A stretch of DNA of 64,000 bases, taken from CAKZYD01 sp039814715. Lineage in GTDB: Bacteria; Pseudomonadota; Alphaproteobacteria; Sphingomonadales; CAKZYD01. Position 1 is the stretch's first letter; each line of letters opens with the position of its first letter. Shown piece by piece: positions 1 through 9,152 of the stretch. The stretch covers positions 25,865 to 89,864 of the forward strand of contig JBCCAR010000012.1 in NCBI GenBank assembly GCA_039814715.1, in the 5' to 3' direction. The translations under genes and the position numbers were made by a program. The notes under the pieces were generated by a model, which saw nothing but the letters and a program-made list of their open reading frames with translations, ran no database searches and was not told the origin of the DNA.

Positions 1-230
1 CGCGCGGCATGCTCGAATTCTGGGTTCACCCAGGCAGCCCCTATCACAAACCGATATTTGCAGACCCAGGCAAAACCTATGTTTTCTATTGCGCGTCGGG
101 TTGGCGCTCGGCGCTATCAACGGCCACCTTAAAAGATATAGGCATGGACAATGTCGCGCATATCGCAGGCGGCTTTACAGCTTGGCGCGATAACGGTGGA
201 CCGATCGCGCAAAAAAAGCCAAAGAGCTAG
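1..230 (+). CDS. rhodanese-like domain protein, C-terminal part
   Basis: The reading frame is open at the left edge, so only the last ~75 residues are seen. They read RGMLEFWVHPGSPYHKP, then YVFYCASGWRSALSTATL, then VAHIAGGFTAWRDNGGP. This is the C-terminal half of a rhodanese domain: the active-site loop begins with Cys (CASGWRS) and the GGFTAW motif follows. Rhodanese domains move sulfane sulfur or act as sulfur carriers. The gene ends 67 bases before a napG-like gene on the same strand, so it may belong to that operon. The identification is good; the true length and N-terminus lie outside the window. Confidence 0.85.
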   Translation, partial: RGMLEFWVHPGSPYHKPIFADPGKTYVFYCASGWRSALSTATLKDIGMDNVAHIAGGFTAWRDNGGPIAQKKPKS

Positions 231-297
231 AATTCTTATAATATTGTACAAGCGTCCTAGGTTTGCTACCCTGCAACAACTTTGAGGACACAGGTGA

Positions 298-954
298 ATG
301 CCGGACAACGTAAAGGGAGTGTCACGCCGAAAGGCCCTGCGCGCCGCAGAGGGCGTGGCTGGCGCTGTTGGCGCCTTTGGGCTCACCCTCGCTGGCTATA
401 TTAAGTCTGCGACAGCCAGAGCCTCTAGTGCCAGTCGCCCTCCTGGTGCATTGCCTGAAGAAGACTTCTTAAGTGCCTGCGTTCATTGCGGTTTATGTGT
501 TCAAGACTGCCCGTACGACATTCTAAAACTGGCGACGCTTGAGGAACCAGTCGCGACCGGAACGCCCTTTTTCATCGCGCGTGAAAAAGCGTGCGAGATG
601 TGTGAAGACATTCCCTGCGTGAAAGCCTGCCCGACCGGCGCGCTCGACCATGACCTGGTCGATATCAAAAAAGCAGATATGGGGCTCGCCGCATTTTTAA
701 GCCCAGAGATGTGCTACGCCGTCCAGGGTACGTCCTGCCGAGCCTGCTATGTCGCGTGCCCTGTAAGGGATGAAGCCATCACCATGCTGCCCTTGCGGAA
801 GGGCAATCAAATGGTGTTTCAGCCCACAGTTCATTCCGCCGCTTGCACCGGGTGCGGGATGTGTGAGGAAGCCTGTATTACGCCACAAGCCTCCATCAAA
901 GTTCTGCCACGGGCTCTCGCTAGCCACGATTCTGGCCTGTACATTCATGGCTGA
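298..954 (+). CDS. napG: NapG/MauM-type ferredoxin, four 4Fe-4S motifs, Tat-exported
   Basis: This 218-residue protein has a twin-arginine signal (SRRKALR, Arg10-Arg11) followed by a hydrophobic stretch to about residue 35, which predicts Tat export. Four cysteine clusters follow: Cys61/64/67/71, Cys99/102/107/111, a variant group near Cys147/150/154, and Cys183/186/189/193. This is the NapG/MauM pattern of a periplasmic poly-cluster ferredoxin, known to pass quinol electrons together with NapH. Its stop overlaps the start of napH, so the two are translationally coupled. No napA, napB or napC is in view, so the electron acceptor is unknown. Assignment to the family is firm; use for nitrate reduction is an inference. 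Confidence 0.88.
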   Translation: MPDNVKGVSRRKALRAAEGVAGAVGAFGLTLAGYIKSATARASSASRPPGALPEEDFLSACVHCGLCVQDCPYDILKLATLEEPVATGTPFFIAREKACEMCEDIPCVKACPTGALDHDLVDIKKADMGLAAFLSPEMCYAVQGTSCRACYVACPVRDEAITMLPLRKGNQMVFQPTVHSAACTGCGMCEEACITPQASIKVLPRALASHDSGLYIHG

Positions 955-1780
955 GCCACGCAGCTGGCTAGCGCGCAATAAGTGGCTCATTGCGCGGCGC
1001 AGCGTTCAAGCGTCCATCATGGCGCTCTTTTTAATAGGGCCATATGTCGGCATCTGGGTGTTGCGCGGCAACCTCGCCTCTAGCACCTTGTTTGGCACAA
1101 TCAGCCTGACCGACCCATTCATCGCGCTTCAGTCCTTCGCGGCCGGCCACACCTTAGAAAGCGCGGCCATCATTGGCGCGCTCACGGTTGCAGCATTCTA
1201 TCTACTCTTTGGAGGGCGCAGCTTTTGCGCTTGGGTCTGCCCCATCAACCCTGTGACCGATGGCGCTGCCTTTCTGCGCCGCCGCTTTGATATCAAGTCG
1301 GGCTATAAAATACCCCGCCACATACGCTTAGCCCTTATTCCAGCGCTCTTGCTCGTCTCCTATCTGGTCAGCGACATCGCTTTTGAAGCGATAAATCCTA
1401 TCACTATGCTGCACCGCGGTCTCCTCTTCGGGCTCGGCGCAGGCTGGATACTGGTGGCGTTCGTGTTTGTATTTGATCTGTTTGTCGTCAAACATGGATG
1501 GTGCGGGCACATCTGTCCTGTGGGCGCCTTTTATGGCCTGCTGGGTAAAGCAAGTCCGCTAAAAGTCTCGGCAACATTCAGGTCTCAATGCACCGATTGC
1601 GGAGACTGCTTTCAGGTCTGTCCGGAACCGCACGTCATAGCCCCAGCGCTCTATCCAAAAGACAAAGCCGATACACCTGTCATTGAAAACACCGATTGCA
1701 TAAGTTGCGGCAAATGCATCGACATCTGTGACGACACGGTTTTCACGTTCACCCACCGCTTTCAAAAGGTGGCTGACTAA
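947..1780 (+). CDS. napH: NapH-type membrane ferredoxin, quinol-oxidising partner of NapG
   Basis: The start is the ATG at 947, which overlaps the napG stop; longer in-frame starts lie inside napG. The 277-residue protein has about four membrane segments (near residues 22-40, 72-90, 127-145 and 160-182). Two CxxxCP motifs are present at Cys94/98 and Cys186/190, followed by a cytoplasmic ferredoxin domain with Cys215/218/221/225 and Cys251/254/257/261. This is the layout of NapH, the quinol dehydrogenase subunit that feeds NapG. The stop overlaps the convergent thiolase stop by three bases. Nap-like genes are missing downstream, so the module may serve a different periplasmic reductase encoded upstream of the window. 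Confidence 0.88.
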   Translation: MAEPRSWLARNKWLIARRSVQASIMALFLIGPYVGIWVLRGNLASSTLFGTISLTDPFIALQSFAAGHTLESAAIIGALTVAAFYLLFGGRSFCAWVCPINPVTDGAAFLRRRFDIKSGYKIPRHIRLALIPALLLVSYLVSDIAFEAINPITMLHRGLLFGLGAGWILVAFVFVFDLFVVKHGWCGHICPVGAFYGLLGKASPLKVSATFRSQCTDCGDCFQVCPEPHVIAPALYPKDKADTPVIENTDCISCGKCIDICDDTVFTFTHRFQKVAD

Positions 1781-2958
1781 ACCCGCTCAATCGCCACCGC
1801 GGTCCCTTCGCCGCCGCCGATGCACAAAGACGCGATGCCTGTTGTTTTATCTTCCTTCTCCAGCGCATGCAGCAACGTGACCAACACCCGCGCGCCTGAT
1901 GCCCCAATCGGATGGCCCAGAGCGCAGGCCCCGCCGTGAATGTTTACCCGGGCATGATCCATACCAATTTCCGCCATCGCTGCCATGGGCACGACAGCGA
2001 AGGCTTCGTTCACTTCCCAAAGGTCCACATCGCTGACTTGCCACCCAAGCCGGTCCATGAGGCTTCGCATGGCTGGCACAGGGGCCGTAGAAAACCAAGA
2101 CGGTGCCTGCGCATGGACGCTATGGCCCAAGATACGTGCCTTTATCGGTTTACCCTGCGCCCGCGCATCGCTTTCGCGCATCAGCACGAGAGCCGCAGCT
2201 CCATCGGAAATCGACGATGCATTGGCCGCCGTCACGGTTCCATCTTTTTTAAACGCGGGCTTTAGGTGCGGGATTTTATCTGGCCGGGCAGCACCAGGTT
2301 GCTCATCAATCGCAACCACCATGCTGCCCTTTCGGCCAGGTACGTCCACAGCGGTGATTTCAGCGTCAAAACCGCCGCTTTCTTGAGCCGCCTTTGCGCG
2401 TGATAGCGAGGTTAGCGCGTAGTCGTCCTGCGCTTCGCGCGTGAATTGGTATTTCTCCGCGCAGTCTTCAGCGAAACTGCCCATCAGGCGGCCTGTCTCA
2501 TAGGCATCTTCCAGCCCGTCCAAGAACATATGATCCTTCACTTCCGCATGGCCCAATCGCGCGCCGCCGCGCATCTTTGGCAAAAGATAAGGCGCGTTGG
2601 TCATGCTCTCCATGCCGCCCGCAACCACGCCATTGCCGTTGCCAGCTTTGAGTTGATCATACGCCATCATGACAGCTTGCATGCCTGATCCGCACATCTT
2701 GTTGAGCGTCACAGCGGGCACATCTTCGCCCAAACCGGATGCAAAACCGGCTTGGCGGGCCGGCGCCTGGCCTTGGCCTGCTGGCAGGACGCAGCCCATC
2801 AGAACAGTGTCGATCGCATCTGGCTCGACGCTGCCTCGCTGCAGGGCTGCTTTGATTGCTGCGCCCCCTAAGGCACTGGCCGTCAAAGCTTGCAAATGTC
2901 CCTGCATGCCGCCCATGGGGGTGCGCGCGCTGCTCACAATCACAATCGGGTCGTTCAT
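1777..2958 (-). CDS. acetyl-CoA acetyltransferase (thiolase)
   Basis: This 393-residue protein has the standard thiolase length and all active-site elements. The nucleophilic Cys89 is in NKMCGSG, the NEAF motif is at 317-320, His349 lies in GGACALGHPIGASGAR, and the acid/base Cys379 is in CIGGGEG. These match the positions known for biosynthetic thiolases (Cys89, His348, Cys378 in the Zoogloea enzyme). The reaction is condensation of two acetyl-CoA to acetoacetyl-CoA or the reverse thiolysis. It is transcribed alone toward napH. Whether it is biosynthetic (PHB, mevalonate) or degradative cannot be told, because no phaB or beta-oxidation gene is adjacent. Confidence 0.93.
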   Translation of the reverse strand: MNDPIVIVSSARTPMGGMQGHLQALTASALGGAAIKAALQRGSVEPDAIDTVLMGCVLPAGQGQAPARQAGFASGLGEDVPAVTLNKMCGSGMQAVMMAYDQLKAGNGNGVVAGGMESMTNAPYLLPKMRGGARLGHAEVKDHMFLDGLEDAYETGRLMGSFAEDCAEKYQFTREAQDDYALTSLSRAKAAQESGGFDAEITAVDVPGRKGSMVVAIDEQPGAARPDKIPHLKPAFKKDGTVTAANASSISDGAAALVLMRESDARAQGKPIKARILGHSVHAQAPSWFSTAPVPAMRSLMDRLGWQVSDVDLWEVNEAFAVVPMAAMAEIGMDHARVNIHGGACALGHPIGASGARVLVTLLHALEKEDKTTGIASLCIGGGEGTAVAIERV

Positions 2959-3039
2959 AATTCAGTCCTAGCGTTTGATGCTGCTGTATGGAGGTGTTTA
3001 TACGCCAAAACACGGAAAAGCACCTTGATACCACGCGCA

Positions 3040-3927
3040 CTAACGCTTGCGCGCTGCGCGCACCGTGAAAAGACAAATGCCTATGGCGACAATCCCAGCC
3101 CCAACAATCGCAGTCGCAGCAAGCGCTTCGCCAAAAATAAGCGTGCCAAACAAAGCGCCAAAACCAGCGATCACAAACCCGCCTTGGCTCACATAAACAG
3201 GGCCGGCGCGGCGCTGGAGGTAGAAGAAAACGCTGTATCCAATACCGGCAGCAGCAATGCATCCAAGAATTAAGGCGCCATCGCGGCCGCTAATCGGCGG
3301 AAAAGCAAAAGCGCCGCCCAGCAGCGGCGCGAGCGCAAACCCCATCAGCCCGGTTGCAAGCAATATGGCTGCGGTGAACATCAAAATCGGGATGCCACTG
3401 GGCCAGTATTTTGATCGATAGATGTTGCCGCCCGCCTGAGCCACCGGCGCCAAAAGTGCAACGCCCAACCAGTATTTTGAGGCGCCTGGCAAAAGCCCTT
3501 GCCCCCAAAAGAGCAATGCACCGCCTAAAACGCCTAAAAGGATGGCGACCACACCAGATGTATCAAGCTTTTCCATGCTGAACGCCAGCGCAAAGACGAA
3601 GGTAAGCAGCGGCGGGAAGAGATAAGTGACCGACGTCATCGCCGCGCCCAGATGCGGCGCAACCAGGAAAGCAATGGCCTGGGGAAAGGCAATCCCGCAC
3701 GCCGCTGACAGGATGAAAAAAGGCAAGTGCTTCAGCACGGCCCGGCCCGATTGTCCAAGCGCAGCCGATACGCAAAATACCAATCCAGCAGCGACTATGT
3801 TTTGGACGCCCATGAGCATGAGCGGTGACCAACCTGCCTCCCCCACAAGAACCTTCCCAGCGGAGATAACACTCGCGACAGATACGCCAAAAATGAGCAA
3901 ACAGCCTATGGCAGCGACTGGCGGCAT
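3040..3927 (-). CDS. EamA/DMT-family transporter
   Basis: This 295-residue protein is almost entirely hydrophobic, with about ten predicted membrane segments in two halves of five, the layout of EamA (drug/metabolite transporter) proteins. An internal duplication is visible as similar stretches such as GVQNIVAAGLVFC and FTAAILLATGLMGFA at the same point of each half. Family members export amino acids, nucleotides or other metabolites; the substrate cannot be predicted. It lies 81 bases downstream of the thiolase start on the same strand, which suggests independent promoters or a loose operon. A second EamA gene occurs at 23883-24770. Confidence 0.85.
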   Translation of the reverse strand: MPPVAAIGCLLIFGVSVASVISAGKVLVGEAGWSPLMLMGVQNIVAAGLVFCVSAALGQSGRAVLKHLPFFILSAACGIAFPQAIAFLVAPHLGAAMTSVTYLFPPLLTFVFALAFSMEKLDTSGVVAILLGVLGGALLFWGQGLLPGASKYWLGVALLAPVAQAGGNIYRSKYWPSGIPILMFTAAILLATGLMGFALAPLLGGAFAFPPISGRDGALILGCIAAAGIGYSVFFYLQRRAGPVYVSQGGFVIAGFGALFGTLIFGEALAATAIVGAGIVAIGICLFTVRAARKR

Positions 3928-4237
3928 AGATCATCGCTCAAAGAGGCAAAAAGAGACTGGGCACACATGAAGGCGCGTTAGTACCATGCGCCTGGGCTTT
4001 GCGTGAGGGGAAACTGTCTGAACTGAGAACGCAAGGTTCATAACGTCACCGCCACGAGGCTACAGGTCAGACGCTTGGCCATAACATCTGCACTGTATCG
4101 GCCATCGCCTGCGGCGCCATCAAAACGGCTGATCAATCTAAAATTCTGTTTTTTAGAACAATAAACAGCAAACAATATATTTTTTCCTCGCACCTTTGCA
4201 CTCTATGTGCCTCTCAACACAATGGTGGAGAGATTTC
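3928..4237. other. intergenic region ahead of dabB
   Basis: A divergent promoter region between the EamA gene and dabB. No plausible gene is seen. The right part is AT-rich and holds the LysR-type site at 4143-4158. The TTG at 4196 that would extend dabB has no ribosome-binding site. Confidence 0.6.
4143..4158. promoter_or_regulatory. candidate LysR-family operator upstream of dabB
   Basis: ATTCTGTTTTTTAGAA contains the perfect inverted repeat TTCT-N7-AGAA. This fits the LysR-type T-N11-A rule. It lies 79 bases upstream of the dabB start. The first 13 bases recur exactly at 9202-9214, upstream of the lysR gene that flanks the dab genes. Regulation is inferred from this sharing. Confidence 0.6.
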
Positions 4238-5806
4238 GTGCTGACACACGTCCTTGTTGCAATCGTTCCTTTAATTTTAATAGCCAGCGGCGTTATGGGC
4301 GTGCGCTCAAGCATGCGTCGTTCTGATATTCCAGGCTACGCGGCCAATGCCGGGCTTGGGGCGGCTTTTGCAGCACTTTTAGCGACGCTTGCCTTTGCGC
4401 TTGGCCAACCTGAGCCAAATGCTGTCGCTGGCAGTAGCGGACTACGCGCCATTATTCAGGTCGACATTGTGAGCATATCGATGCTGCTTTTGGTCAATTT
4501 TGTAGGTGCAATTGTGCTGCGATACGCGCGCACTTACTTGGATGGTGAAGCGCGGCAAGACAGCTTCATGGGCTGGGTCAGCCTCACCCTTGCGTCAGTG
4601 AGCATCCTTGTAGTGTCCGCTAATTTGATTGTCTTCGTCATCGCTTGGATTGCCACCAGCGTCTTTCTGCATCAATTGCTACTGTTTTATCCCCAGCGCA
4701 TTGCTGCGCGGCGCGCTGCCTTTAAGAAATTTGTCTTCGCGCGCGCGGGGGATGCAGCGCTCATAGGCGCCGCCGTTTTGCTATGGTCGACCTACAACAC
4801 CATAGATATCTCCACGATCAATGCGGCTGCGCGTCTCGGCGAAGCTGACACAAAAATCACTATCGCAGCGATTTTGTTTGCCCTTGCAGCAATTTTAAAG
4901 TCGGCACAATTCCCCACCCATAGCTGGCTGACCGAGATTATGGATACGCCCACGCCGACCTCTGCACTACTGCATGCCGGCGTCGTCAATGGTGGCGGGT
5001 TTTTGCTCATCCGCTTTGCCGATGTTCTGTTGCTCTCGCCTGGAACCATGGCGTTTATTGCTATGATCGGCGGCTTTACAGCGCTGTTCGGATCGGTAGT
5101 GATGCTAACGCAGCCCGCTGTGAAAACGTCTCTGGCTTGGTCGACGGTGGCGCAGATGGGCTTTTTGATCATGCAATGCGGGCTTGCACTGTTCCCTCTC
5201 GCCTTGCTGCACATCATCGCGCACTCTCTTTACAAGGCACATGCCTTTCTAGCCTCTGGCGGTGCAGTCCAGCGCATTGCCAATACACGCCGCCCCGGCC
5301 CTGTCGCGATTGCAAACCTGCGCACAGTCACGCTTTCATTTCTCTTAGCGATCACGATTTATGGCCTGCTGGCATTTGGGTTTGGCTTAACGAAAGAAGC
5401 GCCGCAATCCATTGCTTTAGGCGCCATCTTAATCTTCGGTATCGCCTATCTGCTGACGCAGGGCTTAGCGGAAGAAGCGCCCAAACCCCTAACGCGCCGA
5501 CTGGTGGCCTACTCGATTGCTGCCTCGCTCAGTTATGTGCTGCTGCACAAAGGCGCTATATGGCTGACCCACGACGTCCTCCCGATAACACCGGCACCTG
5601 GCGCGCTGGAATGGGTGCTGATGATCATGGCTGTTCTCAGCTTCGCCTTTGTAGCCTTTGCGCAGGCCATGTTCCCGCTCTGGGCCTATCACCCTGCCGC
5701 TGCTGGAATGCGCGTTCATGTGTCCAATGGCCTTTATGTAAACGCCCTGCTCGACCGCATCATGAAAAGCTGGCGGTCCTCCTCCAAATCCATCACGCAG
5801 CAATAG
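4238..5806 (+). CDS. dabB: DabB, proton-conducting membrane subunit of DAB inorganic-carbon transporter
   Basis: The GTG at 4238 is chosen because GGAGAG lies five bases upstream; the TTG at 4196 lacks any such site. The resulting 522-residue protein is a NuoL/MrpA-like polytopic membrane protein (Proton_antipo_M fold) with around fourteen hydrophobic segments. It has the antiporter-type stretch LKSAQFPTHSWLTEIMDTPTPTS, followed by ALLHAGVVNGGGFLL. NuoL-like proteins directly ahead of a DUF2309 gene are DabB, the subunit thought to couple proton influx to CO2 hydration by DabA. dabA starts nine bases after the dabB stop, so the two are co-transcribed. A complex I origin is unlikely, since no other nuo gene is near. 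Confidence 0.9.
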   Translation: MLTHVLVAIVPLILIASGVMGVRSSMRRSDIPGYAANAGLGAAFAALLATLAFALGQPEPNAVAGSSGLRAIIQVDIVSISMLLLVNFVGAIVLRYARTYLDGEARQDSFMGWVSLTLASVSILVVSANLIVFVIAWIATSVFLHQLLLFYPQRIAARRAAFKKFVFARAGDAALIGAAVLLWSTYNTIDISTINAAARLGEADTKITIAAILFALAAILKSAQFPTHSWLTEIMDTPTPTSALLHAGVVNGGGFLLIRFADVLLLSPGTMAFIAMIGGFTALFGSVVMLTQPAVKTSLAWSTVAQMGFLIMQCGLALFPLALLHIIAHSLYKAHAFLASGGAVQRIANTRRPGPVAIANLRTVTLSFLLAITIYGLLAFGFGLTKEAPQSIALGAILIFGIAYLLTQGLAEEAPKPLTRRLVAYSIAASLSYVLLHKGAIWLTHDVLPITPAPGALEWVLMIMAVLSFAFVAFAQAMFPLWAYHPAAAGMRVHVSNGLYVNALLDRIMKSWRSSSKSITQQ

Positions 5807-5815
5807 GATCGCGTC

Positions 5816-8269
5816 ATGACAAACACAAAACCTTATACCAAGGCGCAATCAACCACCCTGCTGCGCTTGGCAAATGAAGCTGGTCAAGCAATCCCACCAG
5901 CATGGCCGCTGGCGGCGACGGTTGCTGTCAATCCGTTCTTAGGACAAGCGCAGGAGCCATTGGCGACAGCCTCGGCTCGGCTGGCGCGCGCCACGGGCGA
6001 GACGGCAACAATGGATCGAAGTTGGTACCTTAAGAAATTGACGTCTGGCGCTGTTACCGACAGCGATATCCAAGCCGCAATTGCCGCAACGCCCGTCAGT
6101 AACAAGGAATTCAGCGTTGAAGAGGTGAAGAGAAGCCTCGCTGAGACAATTCCTCAAGAAACTGCCGTCCCAACGGTTGCAGACCTGGCTGCGCATGTTT
6201 CTGGCATTGACTGGCCCGCAATCATTGCCGAGCGTATTACAGCTTGGGCAGGGTCGTTTTTTGATGAAGGTCAGGCCTTTTGGTCTGTTCCAAGCAACAA
6301 AAGTGTCTACGCCAGCTGGCGATCCTATGCGATCCATGATCTCACATCAGAGATTTTGGGTCTTGATGGGTTTGCAACCCATATGCTCGAGGCACCTGAC
6401 CAAGCGCGCGACATGATTTTAAGGTCTAGCCACGCACTCGGCATAAGGCAAAACGAAGCCAGCAGCTATTACCACCAACTCCTCATGATGCTTGGCGGCT
6501 GGGGACAATATGGCCGCTACCAGCTCTGGCAAGCCAACTTAAGCGGCGGCGAGGACGACATCATGCTTGATCTGCTCGCTATCCGCATCGCTTGGGAGAA
6601 CGCCCTTTTAGCCCAATATGAAAGCGAGATCAGCGCCTCTTGGGAAGACGCGCGCACGCGCCATAGCGCGAAGCTCACGCCATCAAAGGACCAAGAGGTT
6701 GAGGCGATTATCCAAGAAGCCTGCGAGCGCGCAGAACAGCGCCGACTGTCGGCGCTCATTGGCCACGCACCTGCAGATAAGAACGAGAAAAATGATCGCC
6801 CTAACCTACAATTAGCGCTCTGCATTGATGTTCGCTCCGAAGTCTACCGGCGCGCCATTGAAAGTCTTGACCCAGGCATTGAAACCCTTGGATTTGCTGG
6901 TTTCTTTGGGCTCACGCTGTCGCATAAACGCTTTGCTTCAGATGTCGAAGAACTGCGCTTGCCCGTGCTGCTCAACCCAGCCCTCTCCTCTGTATCTGGG
7001 TCATCCTCAGACACCGATAACGATAACGCAGAGCGCTACAAAGAGCGCGCAACGCGGGCTTGGGGCCGGTTTAAACTGGCTGCCGTCTCCACCTTTGCAT
7101 TCGTGGAGTCTGCTAGCCCGATCTACTTGCCCAAGCTCATTCGCGATGCCTTTGCGCTAAAATCTGACGAGCCGATCAAAGACCCAGCCCCGCAGCTTGT
7201 TGACGCCCTACCCGAGAAAGATGCGATTGATGCGGCTGAGACAATCTTGCGCGCCATGTCTCTGACAGACAATTTTGGCCGCTTGGTGGTTCTCGCTGGG
7301 CATGGCGCGACAGTAGAAAATAACCCGCATGAAAGCGCCCTCCAATGCGGTGCGTGCGGCGGGTATTCCGGGGAAGCCAATGCCCGATTGTTGGCGCAGC
7401 TGCTCAACAATAAAGATGTTCGCAGCGCCTTGGTAGAGCGTGGGATTACAGTGCCTAGCGATACGCTGTTCTTAGGCGCACTGCACAACACAACCAACGA
7501 CAGTGTGCAGATTTTTCAAGATGGACACGCCGCCCCTCAAGACGGCGCCGCCATTCGCCAAGCCCAGGCGTGGTTTGATCAAGCTGGCAAGCTCACAAGA
7601 ACGGAACGCTCATTCCGGTTTCCTGGCACCCATAGCGACGATGACGTGCGTGCGCGCAGCCACGACTGGGCCCAAGTGCGCCCAGAATGGGGCTTGGCAG
7701 GGTGCAGCGCCTTTATTGCAGCACCGCGCGAGCGCACTGCGGGCAGTGATTTCAGCGGCCGCAGCTTTCTGCACAATTACAATTGGAGAGACGACAAAGA
7801 CTTTTCCGTTCTTGAGCTGATCATGACGGCGCCCGTTGTCGTTGGCAGCTGGATTAGCTTGCAGTATTTCGGGTCTGTCACTGCGCCAGACATCTTTGGC
7901 GCTGGCAACAAACTGCTTCACAACGTCATGGGCGGCATTGGTGTGCTGGAAGGCAACACCGGGCCAATGCGCGCTGGCCTGCCTTGGCAATCTGTGCACG
8001 ACGGCGAGACCCTGATGCATGATCCGCTGCGTTTGACGGTTTGCATTGAAGCGCCGTGTGAAGCGATGACCGATATTTTAGAGCGCCACGAGAGTGTGCG
8101 CGCACTCTTTGACAACCGCTGGCTCCATTTGATTGCGCTCAATGAGAGCGGACAGATGGCCTCGCGCTATGTTGGCGACCTGGAGTGGGAACCCTTTGCC
8201 ACGCATGATGAGCCGGGCGATGGTGATGATGGCGGCAGTGAGGAGAAAGACCTCATAGCTACGCCTTAG
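5816..8269 (+). CDS. dabA: DabA, carbonic-anhydrase-like subunit of DAB inorganic-carbon transporter (DUF2309)
   Basis: This 817-residue soluble protein carries the DabA zinc site. Cys336 and Asp338 lie in ALCIDVRSE, His496 in AGHGATVENNPHE, and Cys511 in LQCGACGG. Spacing agrees with the Cys351/Asp353/His524/Cys539 set described for Halothiobacillus DabA: two residues within the first pair and fifteen within the second. Known function of the family is energised one-way hydration of CO2 to bicarbonate in the cytoplasm, together with DabB. No Rubisco or carboxysome gene is present, so here it may supply bicarbonate to carboxylases in a heterotroph. Its end overlaps the convergent lysR gene by 11 bases. 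Confidence 0.93.
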   Translation: MTNTKPYTKAQSTTLLRLANEAGQAIPPAWPLAATVAVNPFLGQAQEPLATASARLARATGETATMDRSWYLKKLTSGAVTDSDIQAAIAATPVSNKEFSVEEVKRSLAETIPQETAVPTVADLAAHVSGIDWPAIIAERITAWAGSFFDEGQAFWSVPSNKSVYASWRSYAIHDLTSEILGLDGFATHMLEAPDQARDMILRSSHALGIRQNEASSYYHQLLMMLGGWGQYGRYQLWQANLSGGEDDIMLDLLAIRIAWENALLAQYESEISASWEDARTRHSAKLTPSKDQEVEAIIQEACERAEQRRLSALIGHAPADKNEKNDRPNLQLALCIDVRSEVYRRAIESLDPGIETLGFAGFFGLTLSHKRFASDVEELRLPVLLNPALSSVSGSSSDTDNDNAERYKERATRAWGRFKLAAVSTFAFVESASPIYLPKLIRDAFALKSDEPIKDPAPQLVDALPEKDAIDAAETILRAMSLTDNFGRLVVLAGHGATVENNPHESALQCGACGGYSGEANARLLAQLLNNKDVRSALVERGITVPSDTLFLGALHNTTNDSVQIFQDGHAAPQDGAAIRQAQAWFDQAGKLTRTERSFRFPGTHSDDDVRARSHDWAQVRPEWGLAGCSAFIAAPRERTAGSDFSGRSFLHNYNWRDDKDFSVLELIMTAPVVVGSWISLQYFGSVTAPDIFGAGNKLLHNVMGGIGVLEGNTGPMRAGLPWQSVHDGETLMHDPLRLTVCIEAPCEAMTDILERHESVRALFDNRWLHLIALNESGQMASRYVGDLEWEPFATHDEPGDGDDGGSEEKDLIATP

Positions 8270-9152
8270 CGTCAGGCGGGGCCGCCGTCTCGATCAAGCG
8301 TTTCACTGCTGGATTGGGAAAGCGCCGATTGCGGGTAATCGCATAAAAGCGCTCTGTCAGCGTTGGCACCGGCATGTATTCTTTCAATTGGCCCGCCGCC
8401 AATTCATCGCGCACAACAATTGGCGGCAACACGGCGAGCCCAGCGCCAGAGCGGGTTAACAGGCGAAGCATCGCCATATCGTCAGCTTCTAAAACAGCGT
8501 GTATGGTCAAATCCATAGACTCTATCAGCGCGTCAAAATCTGAACGCACACCGCTATCATCTGCTGGCAGAATAAGCGGATTTTGCGTCACCATTTCAGC
8601 AAATGTGGCACCGACATACTTGCTATCACGAAGCCCAATGAGGCTGACGGGCTGCTCATCAACAGCTGTCGCAAACCAATTAGAGTTGGCCGGCCGGGGC
8701 GGCAAGGTGTTGGTCAAAATCACATCTAAGTCGTGCGTTTCAATCTCAGCCAGAAGGTCTTGCAGGCGCCCGGTTCGGACTGTCAAATGGACATCTGGAT
8801 CGTTTAAAATTGGCGCGAGAAACTTGATTTGAAAGTTACGCGACAAGTTCATATTGGCCCCAATACGCACTGTTCGGCGCTGCTTGGCCGATGTACCGCG
8901 CAAGCTTGCAACCAGTTCATCGCCAAGCGCGAAAATCGCGTCAGCATGATCAAGCGCAATATGGCCTGCCTCGGTTAGGTAGAGCTTGCGCCCCTTGCGC
9001 TCAAATAACTGGTGTTTAAACTGCTGCTCTAGCGTTTGTATCTGTGTTGACAAGGCTGACTGCGACACGTTCAGTCGCTTTGCAGCGCGTGTCAAATTGC
9101 CTTCATGAGCAACGGCCCAGAAATACCGCAAGTGCTTGTAGTTTGTTTGCAT
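8259..9152 (-). CDS. LysR-family regulator (NhaR-like), probably controls dabBA
   Basis: This 297-residue protein begins with a LysR winged-helix domain (HLRYFWAVAHEGNLTRAAKR, then LNVSQSALSTQIQTLEQQF). The opening HLRYFWAVA is typical of the NhaR branch. The effector domain covers about residues 95-285. It is convergent with dabA and overlaps its stop. LysR genes beside dab genes are known in sulfur-oxidising autotrophs. The same 13-bp motif occurs upstream of this gene and of dabB, so autoregulation and control of dabBA are likely. The signal it senses (CO2/bicarbonate, sodium or other) is unknown. Confidence 0.85.
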   Translation of the reverse strand: MQTNYKHLRYFWAVAHEGNLTRAAKRLNVSQSALSTQIQTLEQQFKHQLFERKGRKLYLTEAGHIALDHADAIFALGDELVASLRGTSAKQRRTVRIGANMNLSRNFQIKFLAPILNDPDVHLTVRTGRLQDLLAEIETHDLDVILTNTLPPRPANSNWFATAVDEQPVSLIGLRDSKYVGATFAEMVTQNPLILPADDSGVRSDFDALIESMDLTIHAVLEADDMAMLRLLTRSGAGLAVLPPIVVRDELAAGQLKEYMPVPTLTERFYAITRNRRFPNPAVKRLIETAAPPDAKA

